Shown here: positions 11,467 to 20,067 of the stretch, in pieces | Layout of the letters: each line of letters opens with the position of its first letter | Numbering within the stretch: the stretch's first letter is position 1 | From: Parvibaculum lavamentivorans DS-1 | Lineage (GTDB): Bacteria; Pseudomonadota; Alphaproteobacteria; Parvibaculales; Parvibaculaceae | Assembly (NCBI RefSeq): GCF_000017565.1 | Contig: NC_009719.1 | Location: 1 to 64,000 of the forward strand | Length of the DNA: 64,000 bases | Direction of reading: 5' to 3' | Program-made: the position numbers and the translations under genes | The notes under the pieces: model-generated | Told to the model about the DNA's origin: nothing | What the model saw: only the letters and a program-made list of their open reading frames with translations | Databases searched by the model: none

Positions 11467-12647
11467 ATCGTCTTCCGCCTGCCGCTCATCGCAATGACGA
11501 AACTCAGCACGCCCCCCGCCGCGATGGTGCCTGCCATCGGCAGTGCGCTTGCCTCCGCGCCATACCCGACATAAAGCCCCGCCAGCGCGCCCGCGAAGGA
11601 TTGCAGAAAACCGAGCAGCGACGATGCCGTGCCTGCAATATCGGGGAAAGGCGTCAGCGCGCCCGCCATCGCCTGTGGCATGGTCACGCCCATCGAGAAA
11701 CCATAGATGACGACCGGCAGCACGATCGCCATGGCCGAAGGCGTCAGGAACAACCCGCTCAGCATCAGCAACCCGCCAAGCGCCGCGCAGAAACCGCCGA
11801 AGCGCAGTGTGCCGTCGATGCCGCGCCGCCGCACCAGCCGTCCGCCCGCCAGCGACCCGGCAACGAAGCCGCCCGCCATCGCGCCGAAGCAGAGCCCATA
11901 GGCGATGGGCGAATAGCCATAAAGGCCCTGCAGCACGAAGGAAGAGCCGGAAACGAAAGCGAACAACCCGCAAAAGGCGACGGTCGCAATGGCGAGATAT
12001 TTGAGGAAGTGCCGGTCGGCGAGGAGCCTTCGGTAGGAACGCAGGATCGAGAGCGGGGCAGCACTTTGCCGCCGGTCACGCGGCAGCGTCTCGTCGAGAT
12101 TGACCGCCACCATCAGCGCCAGCACCGCGCCGAAGGCGCCCATGGCGATGAAGTTCGCCTTCCAGCCGTAAAGATCCTGCACCACGCCGCCAAGCATCGG
12201 CGCAAGCGCGGGCACGAGCCCCATGATCGCCGCCATCTTGGCGAGCATCTGTCCGGCTTCCGGCCCCTCGAAGAGATCGCGCACAATGGCGCGCGCCAGC
12301 ACCACGGAGGCGCCGCCGCCCACCGCCTGCAACAGGCGCGCAAGGATCAGCTGTTCGATGCTGGTGACGAAAAGCGAGGCAAAGCAGCCCGCCATGAAAA
12401 GCAGGAAGCCGCCAAGCAGTACCGGCCGCCGCCCGTAGCGGTCGGAAAGCGGCCCGTAGAAAAGCTGCGAACCGGCAAAGGCAATGAGATGCGTGCTGAG
12501 CGTAAGCTGCACCGTGCCCGCATCGGCGTTGAAATCCTCGCCGATAGCCGGCAGCGACGGCAGATACATATCGGTCGACAGAGGGCCGACCGCGGTAAGC
12601 GACGCCAGGAACACGGTGAAAGCCGCCGTGCCGGGCGCCAGCTTCAT
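11463..12647 (-). CDS. Bcr/CflA-type MFS drug transporter
   Basis: Twelve-span major facilitator of the DHA1 Bcr/CflA group, usually proton-driven drug exporters of the inner membrane. The 394 residues begin with TM1 and the family hallmark TAVGPLSTDMYLPSLP. The loop 2-3 motif is GPLSDRYGRRPVLLGG and TM5 motif C is seen in GLVPALAPMLGG. Its ATG overlaps the TGA of the upstream YgjP-like gene by four bases, so the two are translated together. Substrate is not predictable. Confidence 0.88.
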   Translation of the reverse strand: MKLAPGTAAFTVFLASLTAVGPLSTDMYLPSLPAIGEDFNADAGTVQLTLSTHLIAFAGSQLFYGPLSDRYGRRPVLLGGFLLFMAGCFASLFVTSIEQLILARLLQAVGGGASVVLARAIVRDLFEGPEAGQMLAKMAAIMGLVPALAPMLGGVVQDLYGWKANFIAMGAFGAVLALMVAVNLDETLPRDRRQSAAPLSILRSYRRLLADRHFLKYLAIATVAFCGLFAFVSGSSFVLQGLYGYSPIAYGLCFGAMAGGFVAGSLAGGRLVRRRGIDGTLRFGGFCAALGGLLMLSGLFLTPSAMAIVLPVVIYGFSMGVTMPQAMAGALTPFPDIAGTASSLLGFLQSFAGALAGLYVGYGAEASALPMAGTIAAGGVLSFVIAMSGRRKTI

Positions 12648-13456
12648 CGGGCCGGATGGTTCCCGCGGTAGCCGCCCGCGAAAATGCCGACCGGGTCCGC
12701 GCCGAAGCGGTGAAGGCCCGGGCCGTTGGTTTCGAGCCAGTGCTTGGCCGGCTCGTAATTCGGAATGGCCTCCGCGACCAGCGCCCAGAAGCGCGGCCCG
12801 TGGTTCATATGCCTGATATGGGCAACCTCATGCGCCGCCACATAATCGAGCACATAAGTCGGCGCGAGGATGAGCCGCCACGAAAAGGAAAGGGCGCGGC
12901 TCGGCGAGCAGGAGCCCCAGCGCGTGGTCGTGTCGCGCACCGTGATGCGCGACGGGCGCACGTCGAAAAGCTCGGCATAATGCAGCGCCTGCTCGTTCAG
13001 CTCTTCACGTGCTTTCATTTTGAGATAGTCGGTCACGCGCCGCTGCACGAAATCGGGATGTCCCGTCACGCGGATTTCCGGCAGACCGCCCGTATCGGCC
13101 GAGCGCACCCGCCAGACCGGCCCACGCGTCGCCGCGTCTTCCCGCCTCACGCCGACATAGCGGATGATGTGTTCCTTGCCGCGCAGGGGAATATGCGCGC
13201 CGTTCTTGAAGGGAACGGGGATCGGTACCTGATGCAGCCGCTCGGCTATCCATTCGCGCTGCTCGCGGGCGAACAGCAGCGCCTTGTCGAGGCCGCGCCG
13301 CGTCGGCGCCGTGACCTGCACCGATCCGGCGGCAAGGTCGACCCGCACGATGACGCGCTTGGCGCGCGGGTTGTGCCGGACGGTTACGGGCACGGTGCGC
13401 CCGTCGATCTGGAGATAGTCGAAATGAAGAGAGGCAGGCTTCACGGGTTTGTTCAT
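12644..13456 (-). CDS. YgjP-like zinc metallopeptidase (M48-related)
   Basis: Cytosolic metal-dependent hydrolase of the YgjP/DUF45 family. The zinc motif is HEVAHIRHMNHGPRFW, with HExxH plus a third ligand in the NHG segment. Other family marks are RAKRVIVRVD near the N terminus and TRWGSCS before the active site. The ATG at 13456 gives 270 residues (MNKPVKPASL); upstream in-frame codons start only with TTG. The biological substrate of the family is poorly known. It forms an overlapping pair with the MFS gene downstream and is divergent from the VOC gene. Confidence 0.85.
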   Translation of the reverse strand: MNKPVKPASLHFDYLQIDGRTVPVTVRHNPRAKRVIVRVDLAAGSVQVTAPTRRGLDKALLFAREQREWIAERLHQVPIPVPFKNGAHIPLRGKEHIIRYVGVRREDAATRGPVWRVRSADTGGLPEIRVTGHPDFVQRRVTDYLKMKAREELNEQALHYAELFDVRPSRITVRDTTTRWGSCSPSRALSFSWRLILAPTYVLDYVAAHEVAHIRHMNHGPRFWALVAEAIPNYEPAKHWLETNGPGLHRFGADPVGIFAGGYRGNHPAR

Positions 13457-13549
13457 AATGCGGTCGAGCCCAAAACCCGCCAAACATGCTGGCGGGGCGA
13501 TGACGACGGTCTGGTTCCTGTCCGAAGGCAAAAAAGATAGGGTCGAATC

Positions 13550-13993
13550 ATGTCAAGGATGCCACGATTTCATTTGGCTTTCGCGGTCGATGATCTCTCC
13601 GCCGCAAGAGAATTTTACGGAAGCCTTCTCGGCTGCCCCGAAGGCCGCTCCGCCGCAAGCTGGATAGACTTCGATCTCTACGGCCATCAGATAGTTGCGC
13701 ATCTCGGCCCGGCGCGCGAGCGCGGCGATGCCGCAGGCGACGAGATAAGAAACGCGGTCGATGGCGACGACGTTCCGGTTCCGCATTTCGGTCTGATCCT
13801 CGCCTGGGAGGATTGGCATGCGCTGGCCGCAAGGCTCAAGGCGGCGGGCACGTCCTTCGTGATCGAACCTCATATCCGCTTTGCGGGCGAACCCGGCGAA
13901 CAGGCAACCATGTTCTTCCGCGACCCCTCCGGCAATGCGCTGGAGTTCAAGGCGTTCCAGGACGAGAGCCGCATCTTCGCCCGCGAGTTCTGA
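13550..13993 (+). CDS. VOC-family glyoxalase/dioxygenase-like protein
   Basis: Single VOC-fold protein of 147 residues. The first beta-alpha-beta module is [18 protein letters not shown], the second includes [16 protein letters not shown], and the end has [15 protein letters not shown]. His near the start (FHLAF), His in VPHFG and Glu in ALEFK would be the metal ligands. The family includes glyoxalase I, fosfomycin resistance and extradiol dioxygenases; none can be assigned. ATG 13550 is used; ATG 13559 is possible. It stops one base before the convergent PHB depolymerase gene. Confidence 0.85.
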   Translation: MSRMPRFHLAFAVDDLSAAREFYGSLLGCPEGRSAASWIDFDLYGHQIVAHLGPARERGDAAGDEIRNAVDGDDVPVPHFGLILAWEDWHALAARLKAAGTSFVIEPHIRFAGEPGEQATMFFRDPSGNALEFKAFQDESRIFAREF

Positions 13994-13994
13994 T

Positions 13995-15233
13995 CTACCT
14001 CTTGGCGTGGGCGGCCATGAATTCGCGTACGCGCGGCGCAATCTCGCTCTTCCATCTCGTGCCGTTGAAGACGCCGTAATGTCCGACGCCCGGCTGCTCC
14101 CAATGGGCCTTCATGCTGGCCGGTAGGTTCTTGCAAAGCTTGTGCGCCGCCTTCGTCTGGCCGACGCCCGAGATGTCGTCCTTCTCGCCCTCGACAGTCA
14201 TCAGCGCCGTTCTGGTAATGGCGTCGGGCCGCACCGTCTTGCCGCGATGGGTGAACTCGCCCTTGGGCAGCGAGTGTTTCACGAACACCTCGTCGACCGT
14301 CTGGAGATAGAACTCCGAGGTCATGTCCATGACCGAGAGATATTCGTCATAGAACTCGCGATGCTTCTCCGCCGAGTCGCCATCGCCCTCGACCATGTGG
14401 TCGAAATAGTTCCAATGCGCGTCCATGTGGCGGTCGAGGTTCATCGCCATGAAGCCCGAAAGCTGCACGAAGCCCGGATAGACGCGGCGCATCACGCCCG
14501 GATGCGGCCAGGGAACGGTGGTGATGACGTGGCGTTCATACCATTCGGTGCCGCGCTCGGTGGCGAGATTGTTCACCTCGGTCGGGCTTTCGCGCGTGTC
14601 GATGGGTCCGCCCATCAGCGTCATGCTGAGCGGCACATAGGCGTCGTCATTGTCATGCATCACGGCGACAGCCGCGAAGACCGGCACCGAGGGCTGGCAG
14701 ACGGCGAGCAGATGCAGGTCCGGCCCCAGTGCGTGGCACATCTCGATCACATAGTCGATATAGTCGTCGAGATCGAAAGAGCCTTCCGTCAAAGGCACTT
14801 TCCGCGCGTCCACCCAATCGGTGATGTAGACCTCGTGATAGGGAAGCATCGCTTCCACCGTGCCGCGCAGCAGCGTCGCGTAATGGCCGGAAAGCGGCGC
14901 GACGATCAAAAGCTTCTGCTGCGGCGCCACGCCCTTCATCGCCGATGGCTCGCGTTCGAAATGGATCACCTTGCAGAAAGGCCGCTCCCACACGATCCGT
15001 TCGGTGATCGGAACCGGCTTGCCGTCGATGGTCGTCTCGTGAAGTCCGAATTCCGGTTTGCCGTAACGCCGCGTCGTCGTCTCGAAAACATCGAAGGCCG
15101 CCGCCAGCGTCTTGCTCGGCAGCGTCTCCGCGAAGGGGTTGAGCGGATGCCGCAGCGCCCACAGGCCAACCTCGGCCGCTGCCCGGAAAGGCGCCACCGC
15201 CGCATGGTTCAATTCGTAGATGTGATAGAGCAC
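13995..15233 (-). CDS. phaZ: intracellular polyhydroxybutyrate depolymerase
   Basis: Alpha/beta hydrolase that mobilises stored PHB granules in the cytoplasm. The start YHIYELNHAAVAPFRA is characteristic of the short-chain intracellular depolymerases. The nucleophile box is AVCQPS, where Cys replaces the lipase Ser, as known for the Ralstonia enzyme. The catalytic His is in GVGHYGVFNG and an acidic residue in VEGEKDDISG. GTG 15233 is chosen because GCGAGGTG lies just ahead; this gives 412 residues, normal for the family. Pho-type repeats lie 135-200 bases upstream, pointing to induction under phosphate limitation. Confidence 0.9.
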   Translation of the reverse strand: MLYHIYELNHAAVAPFRAAAEVGLWALRHPLNPFAETLPSKTLAAAFDVFETTTRRYGKPEFGLHETTIDGKPVPITERIVWERPFCKVIHFEREPSAMKGVAPQQKLLIVAPLSGHYATLLRGTVEAMLPYHEVYITDWVDARKVPLTEGSFDLDDYIDYVIEMCHALGPDLHLLAVCQPSVPVFAAVAVMHDNDDAYVPLSMTLMGGPIDTRESPTEVNNLATERGTEWYERHVITTVPWPHPGVMRRVYPGFVQLSGFMAMNLDRHMDAHWNYFDHMVEGDGDSAEKHREFYDEYLSVMDMTSEFYLQTVDEVFVKHSLPKGEFTHRGKTVRPDAITRTALMTVEGEKDDISGVGQTKAAHKLCKNLPASMKAHWEQPGVGHYGVFNGTRWKSEIAPRVREFMAAHAKR

Positions 15234-15367
15234 GCTACACCTCGCATCAGCCGTCCCGCCCCCGCGCCTTATGTTGCGGCGCAACAATTAATGTAGGCTT
15301 CGAGTGCAGCCTGTCAAAGCGGATTTTTTCGGGTGATTACGGCGAATAGTCGAGGAGTGTCACGTAA

Positions 15368-15433
15368 CTGTCACAAGACCGTCATGAGGCGCTTTTGGCG
15401 CTTCATGACGGTTTTGTGACGGTTTGACGACAG
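15368..15433. promoter_or_regulatory. Pho-box arrays upstream of phaZ
   Basis: On the minus strand three contiguous 11-base units (CTGTCGTCAAA, CCGTCACAAAA, CCGTCATGAAG) cover 15433-15401. On the plus strand two further units (CTGTCACAAGA, CCGTCATGAGG) cover 15368-15389. The 11-base phase and TGTCA core match PhoB boxes. The two arrays face each other, so the whole also reads as a 23-base inverted repeat. The minus-strand array points to phaZ. Confidence 0.65.
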
Positions 15434-15460
15434 TCGGCCCGAAAGCGGGGATAAACCCCT

Positions 15461-17152
15461 CTATTCGGCGCCGCCGCAGAGCCGCGCCCATTCGGATTTC
15501 GGCCGCCGCGCCGCCGCCCGGTTGGCGGCGCTCAGCATCGCCTTGAACGAGGCGGTGATGATGTTGGCGTCGATGCCGACACCGAAAAGATCGCCCGGAT
15601 GTTCGGGGTCCGCGACCTCCATGAAGGCGACCGCCTTCGCGTCGGTGCCCGATCCGATCGAATGCTCTTCATAGTGACGGAGTTCAACGCCGAGCTTCAG
15701 AGCATCCATCGCCGCGTCGATTGGGCCGTTGCCGGAACCGGAGAGTTCCTCTTCCTTGCCGAAGCGCCGTATACGGATCTTCACGCCCTGCTTGCCGCTC
15801 TCGTCATAGAGAGAATGGGACAGATACTCGATGGGCTCCGCGCGGGTGAGATATTCCTCTTCGAATATCCGCCAGATGTCGGCCGCTCGCACTTCCTTGC
15901 CCGTATCGTCCGTCACGCGCTGGACGGCGGAGCTGAACTCGACCTGCAGCCGGCGCGGCAGTCGAAGGTCATATTCCGCTTCCAGCAGATAGGACACGCC
16001 TCCCTTGCCGGACTGGCTGTTCACGCGAATGATCGACTCATAGGTGCGGCCCAGATCCTTCGGATCGAGCGGCAGGTAGGGCACCTGCCAGATGTCGCCC
16101 GCCTTGTAGGCGGCAAGTCCCTTCTTGATCGCATCCTGATGCGAGCCGGAAAAAGCCGTGAAGACGAGATCGCCGACATAGGGGTGGCGCGGATGGATCG
16201 GCAACTGCGTGCAATATTCCGCCGTGCGCGCGATCTCGTTGATCTGCGCGAAATCCAGTCCCGGATCGATGCCCTGGCTGTAGAGATTGAGCGCCAGCGT
16301 GACGAGATCGACATTGCCCGTCCGCTCGCCATTGCCGAAGAGACAGCCTTCCACGCGGTCGGCGCCCGCCATGATCGCCAGCTCCGCCGCCGCCACCGCC
16401 GTGCCGCGGTCATTATGCGGGTGTACGGACAAGATGATGCCGTCGCGCCGTTCGAGATTGCGGTGCATCCATTCGATCTGGTCGGCATAGATGTTCGGCG
16501 TCGCCATTTCCACCGTCGCCGGCAGGTTGATGACGACTTTTCGCTCCGGTCCCGCTTCCCATATCTCCGTCACCGCATCGACAACCTCTTTCGCGAAGTC
16601 GAGTTCGGTGCCGGAAAAGACTTCCGGGCTGTACTGGAAGGTCCAGTTGGTCTCGGGCTGCGTGGCCGCTATTTCCTTTATCTGGCGGGCACTTTCCGTC
16701 GCAATGGCTTTCACGCCCTGCTTGCCCTGCTGGAAAACCACCTCGCGGAAATTCGGCGCCGTCGCGTTATAGACGTGGACGATGGCGTTCTTCGCGCCTT
16801 TCAGCGATTCCATCGTGCGCGCGATGAGTTCGGGCCGCGCCTGCGTCAGCACTTCGATATGAACATCGTCCGGCACGCGGCCTTCTTCCACGAGCTTGCG
16901 GATGAAACCGAAATCCGTGTCCGAGGCGGAAGGGAAACCGGCTTCGATTTCCTTGAAGCCGATCTTCACCAGCATCTCGAACATGCGGAGCTTCCGTTCC
17001 GCGTTCATCGGCTCGAAAAGGGCCTGATTGCCGTCGCGGAGATCGGTGCTCATCCAGATCGGCGGCTTGGTGATCGTCTTCGACGGCCATTGCCGGTCGG
17101 ACAAGGGCACCGGTGCGAAGGCGCGGTATTTGACGGAAGGATTCTTCAGCAT
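15461..17152 (-). CDS. leuA: 2-isopropylmalate synthase (LeuA type 2)
   Basis: Condenses acetyl-CoA with 2-oxoisovalerate, the first committed step of leucine synthesis. The TIM-barrel catalytic part shows DLRDGNQAL near the N terminus, the metal motif HPHNDRGTA and [12 protein letters not shown]-terminal regulatory LeuA dimer domain follows. At 563 residues it belongs to the long type typical of fungi, actinobacteria and some proteobacteria. ATG 17152 ([12 protein letters not shown]) is used; an upstream GTG at 17164 is in frame. A leucine-rich leader peptide and promoter precede it, indicating attenuation control. Confidence 0.95.
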   Translation of the reverse strand: MLKNPSVKYRAFAPVPLSDRQWPSKTITKPPIWMSTDLRDGNQALFEPMNAERKLRMFEMLVKIGFKEIEAGFPSASDTDFGFIRKLVEEGRVPDDVHIEVLTQARPELIARTMESLKGAKNAIVHVYNATAPNFREVVFQQGKQGVKAIATESARQIKEIAATQPETNWTFQYSPEVFSGTELDFAKEVVDAVTEIWEAGPERKVVINLPATVEMATPNIYADQIEWMHRNLERRDGIILSVHPHNDRGTAVAAAELAIMAGADRVEGCLFGNGERTGNVDLVTLALNLYSQGIDPGLDFAQINEIARTAEYCTQLPIHPRHPYVGDLVFTAFSGSHQDAIKKGLAAYKAGDIWQVPYLPLDPKDLGRTYESIIRVNSQSGKGGVSYLLEAEYDLRLPRRLQVEFSSAVQRVTDDTGKEVRAADIWRIFEEEYLTRAEPIEYLSHSLYDESGKQGVKIRIRRFGKEEELSGSGNGPIDAAMDALKLGVELRHYEEHSIGSGTDAKAVAFMEVADPEHPGDLFGVGIDANIITASFKAMLSAANRAAARRPKSEWARLCGGAE

Positions 17153-17257
17153 GATGTGTCTCACATCTCAACGGAACGGCGCGCGGCATGGGCTTTCGTG
17201 GCGCTCATGGGCGCAGGGAGAACTAGGAAGATGTCGGAAGGTAAATGTTTTCTGCGC

Positions 17258-17341
17258 TCAGGCGCAGAGGAGCGCGCCCCGAAGAAGGGCGAGGTCAAGG
17301 CCGAGCGTCTGGCCGAGGGCGATATGCCGGTTGCATTCCAT
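17258..17341 (-). CDS. leucine-rich leader peptide of leuA
   Basis: A 27-codon frame between the promoter and leuA begins ATG at 17341 and stops with TGA at 17258-17260. It contains eight Leu codons, six of them in residues 15-25 (LDLALLRGALL). No ribosome binding site can fit: the -10 hexamer ends only nine bases before the ATG, so the message would be leaderless, as known for trpL of Sinorhizobium. After the stop, GCGCAG (17252-17257) can pair with CTGCGCC in the leader (17261-17267) or with CTGCGCCC (17209-17216), giving alternative hairpins. No run of T typical of an intrinsic terminator was found. Function as an attenuator is inferred. Confidence 0.7.
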   Translation of the reverse strand: MECNRHIALGQTLGLDLALLRGALLCA

Positions 17342-17349
17342 GGGCCGGG

Positions 17350-17378
17350 AACATAAGGCGATACCGGAAAACCGTCAA
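17350..17378 (-). promoter_or_regulatory. leuA promoter
   Basis: On the minus strand TTGACG (17378-17373) and TATGTT (17355-17350) are 17 bases apart. Transcription should start close to 17343, right at the leader peptide ATG. Confidence 0.7.
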
Positions 17379-17437
17379 GACACTGACGAAGGGGCGCGGC
17401 GAAAGGTGCAATTAGGACAGCAACCCTCACCTTACCG

Positions 17438-18049
17438 TCACTCGATATGGGACGCGATATCGGCCGCCATCTTTTCCGGCGCCGTGGCCGGCGGGAAGAG
17501 CTTCAGATATTCGCCGTCCGGTCCCATCAGGAAGACGATGGAGGAATGGTCCATCGTGTAATCCTGGGACGAGCTCTCGTCTTCGGCCTTGCGATAGAAG
17601 ACGTGATAGGCATTCGCGACCTCGGCGATCTGTTCGGGCGAGCCGGTAAGGCCGATCAGGCGCGGATGAAAGAGCGGCACGTAACGGGCCATGACTTCAG
17701 GCGTGTCCCGTTCGGGATCGACCGTGATGAAGATCGGCTGGACCTTTTCGGCGTCGTCCCCCAATGCATCGAGAGCCGCCGCCATGATGGCAAGTTCGGT
17801 CGGGCAGACGTCGGGACAGAAGGTGAAGCCGAAATAGATCAGCATGTAGCGGCCACGGAAATCCGCCTCCGTCACTGTCTTGCCGGTCTGGTCGACAAGT
17901 GTGAAGGGCCCGCCGACACGCGCTTCCCCGCTCGATGCAACGGGCTTCTCGCCCTCGGCCATGTCGATGGCGACCTCGGAAATCAGGAGTCCGAGGCCGA
18001 TTGCCACGAAAATGCCGACGATGAGAGCGATCAGGCCGTTGCGCGACAT
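17438..18049 (-). CDS. SCO1/SenC copper chaperone
   Basis: Membrane-anchored thioredoxin-fold protein that delivers copper to the CuA centre of cytochrome oxidase. One N-terminal span (LIALIVGIFVAIGLGLLISE) is followed by the periplasmic domain with the copper motif FCPDVCPTE and the distal His in TMDHSS. The length of 203 residues is typical. ATG 18049 is set by AGGAGAAG seven bases ahead; the upstream open frame has no support. It is divergent from the ankyrin gene and its oxidase partner is not in the window. Confidence 0.93.
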   Translation of the reverse strand: MSRNGLIALIVGIFVAIGLGLLISEVAIDMAEGEKPVASSGEARVGGPFTLVDQTGKTVTEADFRGRYMLIYFGFTFCPDVCPTELAIMAAALDALGDDAEKVQPIFITVDPERDTPEVMARYVPLFHPRLIGLTGSPEQIAEVANAYHVFYRKAEDESSSQDYTMDHSSIVFLMGPDGEYLKLFPPATAPEKMAADIASHIE

Positions 18050-18218
18050 CCACTTCTCCTTTTCCGTCCGGCGCGCGATTGCGGGACGCGCGCCCCTCGA
18101 TGGTCTATACTTGCGGTCTGGGGGGCGCGGACGAAGAGCCGGGCCCGGTTGTCTGTCTAGCGTCAAATGAGCCTTTAGAGAAATGTTTCGATATCGCGAA
18201 CCTGCCGGTGGCGGCAAA

Positions 18219-18803
18219 ATGACACGCGTCCTGCCCGCATTTCTCCTGTCAGCCTCTCTGCTGTTGGCGGCGCTCTTCGCCGCGGCGCCCGTGCAGGCGA
18301 TGCAGCCTGGCGGGCCGACCAACTACATCATCGACAATGAGACGGTTCAGGCCGCCCGCACCGGCGACAATGAGAAGCTGCGCGCCGCCCTCGTCAAAGG
18401 CGTTTCACCCAATGAAAGCGGCCGCGACGGCATACCGATGCTCATCCTCGCCGTCGGCAATGGCCATCTCTCGACGGTGAAGATGCTGCTCGAAAACGGC
18501 GCCGATCCCGACCGCCGCGCGCCCGACGGCACCACGCCCCTGTCGCTGGCGGCGCTGGCCGGCCGCACCAAAATCGCCGAGGCACTGCTCGAGGCCGGTG
18601 CCAATCCGAACCGGCCCGGCGCCAACCGCGAAGTGCCGCTTCTCATCGCCACGCGCGCCCGCCATAGCGCCATCGTCGAAGTGCTGATCCGCCACGATGT
18701 CGATATTTACGATACCGACGTCACCGGCCGGACGGCGCTGGATCTGGCCGAGGAAAATCATTTCGGCGAAATAGCGGCGCTGCTGCGCGGCGCCGGCGCC
18801 TGA
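18219..18803 (+). CDS. exported ankyrin-repeat protein
   Basis: About 194 residues with a signal peptide (VLPAFLLSASLLLAALFAAA, cleavage likely after VQA) and four ankyrin repeats. Repeat cores are visible as DGIPMLILAVGNGHLSTVKM, DGTTPLSLAALAGRTKIAE, EVPLLIATRARHSAIVEV and TGRTALDLAEENHFGEIAA. Ankyrin repeats mediate protein binding; periplasmic ones are common in alphaproteobacteria. An alternative start at 18183 only lengthens the signal n-region. No partner can be named. Confidence 0.82.
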   Translation: MTRVLPAFLLSASLLLAALFAAAPVQAMQPGGPTNYIIDNETVQAARTGDNEKLRAALVKGVSPNESGRDGIPMLILAVGNGHLSTVKMLLENGADPDRRAPDGTTPLSLAALAGRTKIAEALLEAGANPNRPGANREVPLLIATRARHSAIVEVLIRHDVDIYDTDVTGRTALDLAEENHFGEIAALLRGAGA

Positions 18804-18898
18804 CGCGCGGCAACGCGGGAGCTTGCGCGGGCCGCTCCCTTGTTGGGAGGCAGGATCGACCTATCTTATGGGTATCGAAACTTGAACCTCAGGCAGGA

Positions 18899-19969
18899 AT
18901 GAAACAGCGTCGCGCATCGCCGAAAGCCGCGAAAGCGGGCACCGCCGCCGCAGCTTCCGACGCGGAGCCGCGCCCGTGGCATCACATGCCGGACGGAACC
19001 TTCCGTAATCCCGAGGGCTGCGACAGCCGCGGCCAGGGCCGTATGCGTCATGCCGGGCCCTTCTTTCTCGAAATGCTGAAGATGGGTGCGCGCAAGGTCG
19101 AGGTGCCGGAAGGGCATGTCGTGCCGCGCGGCGAGGCGGTGCGCGACCTGCAGGCCTATGTGAAGGGTGAGGATGATTTCCTGACCTGGCTCGGCCATGC
19201 CTCTTTCCTGATCCGCATCGGCGGCCTCACTGTTCTCACCGACCCCTATCTCACCACCTTTGCCGGCCCTGCGGGCCTCGGCCCGCGCCGCTACGTCAAA
19301 TCCGGCGTACCGATTTCGGCGCTGCCACCCATCGACATTCTCGTCGTCAGCCACAATCACTACGACCATCTCGATGAGCGCGCGCTGGCGCGGCTGCCGA
19401 ACAAGAAAAGCATGATGGTGGTCGTGCCGCTCAGGCTGGCGAAGTTTTTCCGCGATCGCGGGTTCCCGAATGTCGTCGAACTCGACTGGCACCAGCGCTA
19501 CGAAACACGCGGCGTCTCGGTGACGGCGCTGCCGGTGGTGCATTGGTCGCGGCGCTCGGGTTTCGACACCAACAGGACGCTCTGGGCGGGCTTCGCGCTC
19601 AAGAGCGAGGAACACCACCTCTTCTTCGGCGGCGACAGCGGCTATGGGCCGATCTTCAGCGATATCGGCGATGCCTATGGCCCCTTCGATACGGCGCTTC
19701 TCGGCATCGGCGCCTATGAGCCGCGCGTGATGATGAAGGCTTCTCACGCAACACCGGAAGAAGCGGTGCAGATGGGCCGCGACCTCAAGGCACGCCGCAT
19801 CGTCGGGATGCATTGGGGGACGGTGCTCCTGACCGTGGAGCCGCCCTTCGAGCCGCCGGAACGCTTCGTGAAAGCGGCCGCCGAACAAGGCTATGAGCCG
19901 GAAAACACCTGGATCATGCGGATCGGCGAAACGCGCCCGCTTGCCGGCGCCTGGCCGTCCAACGTCTGA
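18899..19969 (+). CDS. MBL-fold hydrolase, NAPE-PLD/UlaG-like
   Basis: Metallo-beta-lactamase fold protein of 356 residues. The metal motif is SHNHYDHLD near residue 150, with further ligands in PVVHWS, FGGDSGY and GMHWGT. The order and the segment WLGHASFLIRIGG resemble the NAPE-hydrolysing phospholipase D-like and UlaG-like groups, which cut phosphodiesters or lactones. The N-terminal 25 residues are Ala/Lys-rich and probably disordered. Probably cytoplasmic; no signal peptide is seen. Confidence 0.85.
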   Translation: MKQRRASPKAAKAGTAAAASDAEPRPWHHMPDGTFRNPEGCDSRGQGRMRHAGPFFLEMLKMGARKVEVPEGHVVPRGEAVRDLQAYVKGEDDFLTWLGHASFLIRIGGLTVLTDPYLTTFAGPAGLGPRRYVKSGVPISALPPIDILVVSHNHYDHLDERALARLPNKKSMMVVVPLRLAKFFRDRGFPNVVELDWHQRYETRGVSVTALPVVHWSRRSGFDTNRTLWAGFALKSEEHHLFFGGDSGYGPIFSDIGDAYGPFDTALLGIGAYEPRVMMKASHATPEEAVQMGRDLKARRIVGMHWGTVLLTVEPPFEPPERFVKAAAEQGYEPENTWIMRIGETRPLAGAWPSNV

Positions 19970-20067
19970 CGCCTTCCCGCTTCTCCCCTGCGACGTCCTG
20001 CCCTTCATGACGCGGAGGCCGCGAGGCCCTAGACTGCGCGCGGGACCAGGCGGCGGAGAGAAAATTC

